DNA of 38,455 nucleotides from Deltaproteobacteria bacterium (GTDB lineage: Bacteria; Myxococcota; SpSt-1050). This document shows, piece after piece, positions 37,509 through 38,455 of this stretch; within the stretch, counting starts at the first letter, position 1, and every line of letters begins with the position of its first letter. A program made the translations under genes and the position numbers. The DNA is taken from positions 1 through 38,455 of the forward strand of contig JAOAFA010000028.1 in the NCBI GenBank assembly GCA_026416535.1, written 5' to 3'. The notes beneath the pieces are model-generated. The model did no database searches, was not told the DNA's origin, and was given only the letters and a program-made list of their open reading frames with translations.

Positions 37509-38455
37509 ATGAATGAACTTCACCTGGCACATAGAGAGATAATGTGGAATATTACCACACCCGTTGTGATGTATATCCTTTTCATTGTTGCATTGATTAT
37601 ATTTGGATATGGCACCTATAAAAGGATAAAATTCTACTTGAATGGACAGCCGGACAATGAAAGGTTACAGAACCTACCTCTTAGACTTTTTCTTGTGTCA
37701 AAGGAGATGTTAAGAAGACTACTCCTAATGATAAAGGAGACACTAACACAGAATAGAGTAAGGGATTCGATATTTCCTGGAATATTTCATAGCCTTATAT
37801 TTTACTCGTTTGTAATTCTAGTGATTACAACGGCGATCATTGCCCTTGACTATGATTTTGGGACAAGCTTTTTCAACGGGTATGTGTATGTTTTCTTTAC
37901 AGTGCTCTCGGAACTTGCCGGCTTATTAATCTTGGTCGGTGTACTAATGGCAGCGTACAGAAGATATATTAAAAGGCCTGAGACAATCGATACCAAGACA
38001 GGAGATACAATAGCGCTCATTTTGCTAGCATTAATAGTCATTACAGGTTTTATGGTTGAGGGACTCAGGATTGCTACAGCTGGCGACAAATGGGCATTTT
38101 TGTCGTTTGTAGGTCTTGGGGTGTCAAGATTATTCACAGGGATAACCGAAGATACAGGGAGGATTATGCACAAAATGTTCTGGTGGTTTCACGCAGCCCT
38201 TGCCTTCGGTTGGATCGCTACGTTGCCGTATACAAAGTTCTTTCATATTCTGACCCTTCCTGCAAATATATTCTTTGCAAAACTCAAACCTAGAGGGGAG
38301 CTCAGGCGCGTTGACATTGAGGCATTAATGACATCTGAGGATTTTAATGAGGAAAACTTTAAGATTGGCGTTGAGAAGGCAACAGACTTTACATGGAAGC
38401 AGCGGCTCGATTTTGATGCATGCATATCATGCGGAAGGTGTGAAGAGGTCTGTCC
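37509..38455 (+). CDS. Membrane Fe-S oxidoreductase, NarI-like plus ferredoxin domain (3' end outside window)
   Basis: An ATG at 37509 with AAAGGAG six bases upstream opens a frame that continues to the right edge (315 residues visible). The N-terminal ~250 residues have about five membrane helices with His residues typical of a NarI-like cytochrome b domain (FHSLIFYS, HKMFWWFHA). The start of a 4Fe-4S motif (CISCGRCEEVCP) lies at the edge. This architecture, normally followed by CCG (DUF224) domains, is that of ETF:menaquinone oxidoreductases and related HdrD-like proteins, which pass electrons from flavoproteins to quinones. The downstream part, not seen, would confirm this. Confidence 0.8.
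   Translation, partial: MNELHLAHREIMWNITTPVVMYILFIVALIIFGYGTYKRIKFYLNGQPDNERLQNLPLRLFLVSKEMLRRLLLMIKETLTQNRVRDSIFPGIFHSLIFYSFVILVITTAIIALDYDFGTSFFNGYVYVFFTVLSELAGLLILVGVLMAAYRRYIKRPETIDTKTGDTIALILLALIVITGFMVEGLRIATAGDKWAFLSFVGLGVSRLFTGITEDTGRIMHKMFWWFHAALAFGWIATLPYTKFFHILTLPANIFFAKLKPRGELRRVDIEALMTSEDFNEENFKIGVEKATDFTWKQRLDFDACISCGRCEEVC

Overview
The window is AT-rich chromosomal DNA from a Gram-negative bacterium with an outer membrane: it encodes lipoproteins, beta-barrel proteins and a periplasmic-type multiheme nitrite reductase. GyrB carries the long insertion before its C-terminus seen in proteobacteria, a 6S RNA follows zapA, and a NarI-like/Fe-S oxidoreductase of the ETF:menaquinone type begins at the right edge. 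Together these point to a deltaproteobacterial-grade lineage (Desulfobacterota or a relative). I cannot place it more precisely from sequence alone. Arginine codons are mostly AGA/AGG and isoleucine is often ATA.

Layout. (1) 1-2634: end of an unknown cysteine-containing protein, then nrfH-nrfA (ammonia-forming nitrite reductase) and yjbQ, all rightward. (2) 2981-11384: a leftward block with dnaA, dnaN and gyrB, followed by a TPR/beta-barrel protein that overlaps gyrB, a FecR-domain protein and a lipoprotein. (3) 11385-14894: probable replication-origin neighbourhood, with long non-coding stretches, a secreted glycoside-hydrolase-like protein, a small exported protein whose frame runs into tRNA-Gln, and tRNA-Gln/tRNA-Glu. 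Hand counts show a sharp change in G versus C at about 13.7-13.86 kb. (4) 14895-25104: a rightward housekeeping block: zapA, 6S RNA, an undescribed hairpin-rich element, rny, a YmdB-type phosphodiesterase, tyrS, xseB, a lone receiver domain, dxs, a photolyase, a PIF1 helicase with a WYL domain, and a small zinc-binding protein. (5) 25110-31084: der and era (leftward, overlapping), pepT (rightward), then a RhaD-type aldolase and an aldehyde dehydrogenase (leftward). (6) 31561-36203: an OPA-family transporter, a small outer-membrane barrel, an exported beta-propeller and a broken membrane-anchored methyltransferase. (7) 36204-38455: a gene-free stretch with four REP-like repeats, a degenerate serine-recombinase-like protein and the start of the Fe-S oxidoreductase.

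How it fits together. The centre is a classic dnaA-dnaN-gyrB neighbourhood (no recF) with leading-strand genes diverging on each side: replication, RNA turnover, tRNA charging, isoprenoid synthesis, DNA repair and ribosome-assembly GTPases. The flanks are accessory: nitrite respiration on the left, transport and electron transfer on the right. No complete mobile element, CRISPR array or recognised defence operon is visible. The most unusual items are a DnaA whose DNA-binding signature departs from the canonical DHTTV, paired with a near absence of canonical DnaA boxes; the structured element between 6S RNA and rny; the protein-tRNA read-through frame; the REP-like array; and the receiver domain sitting where ispA often lies.
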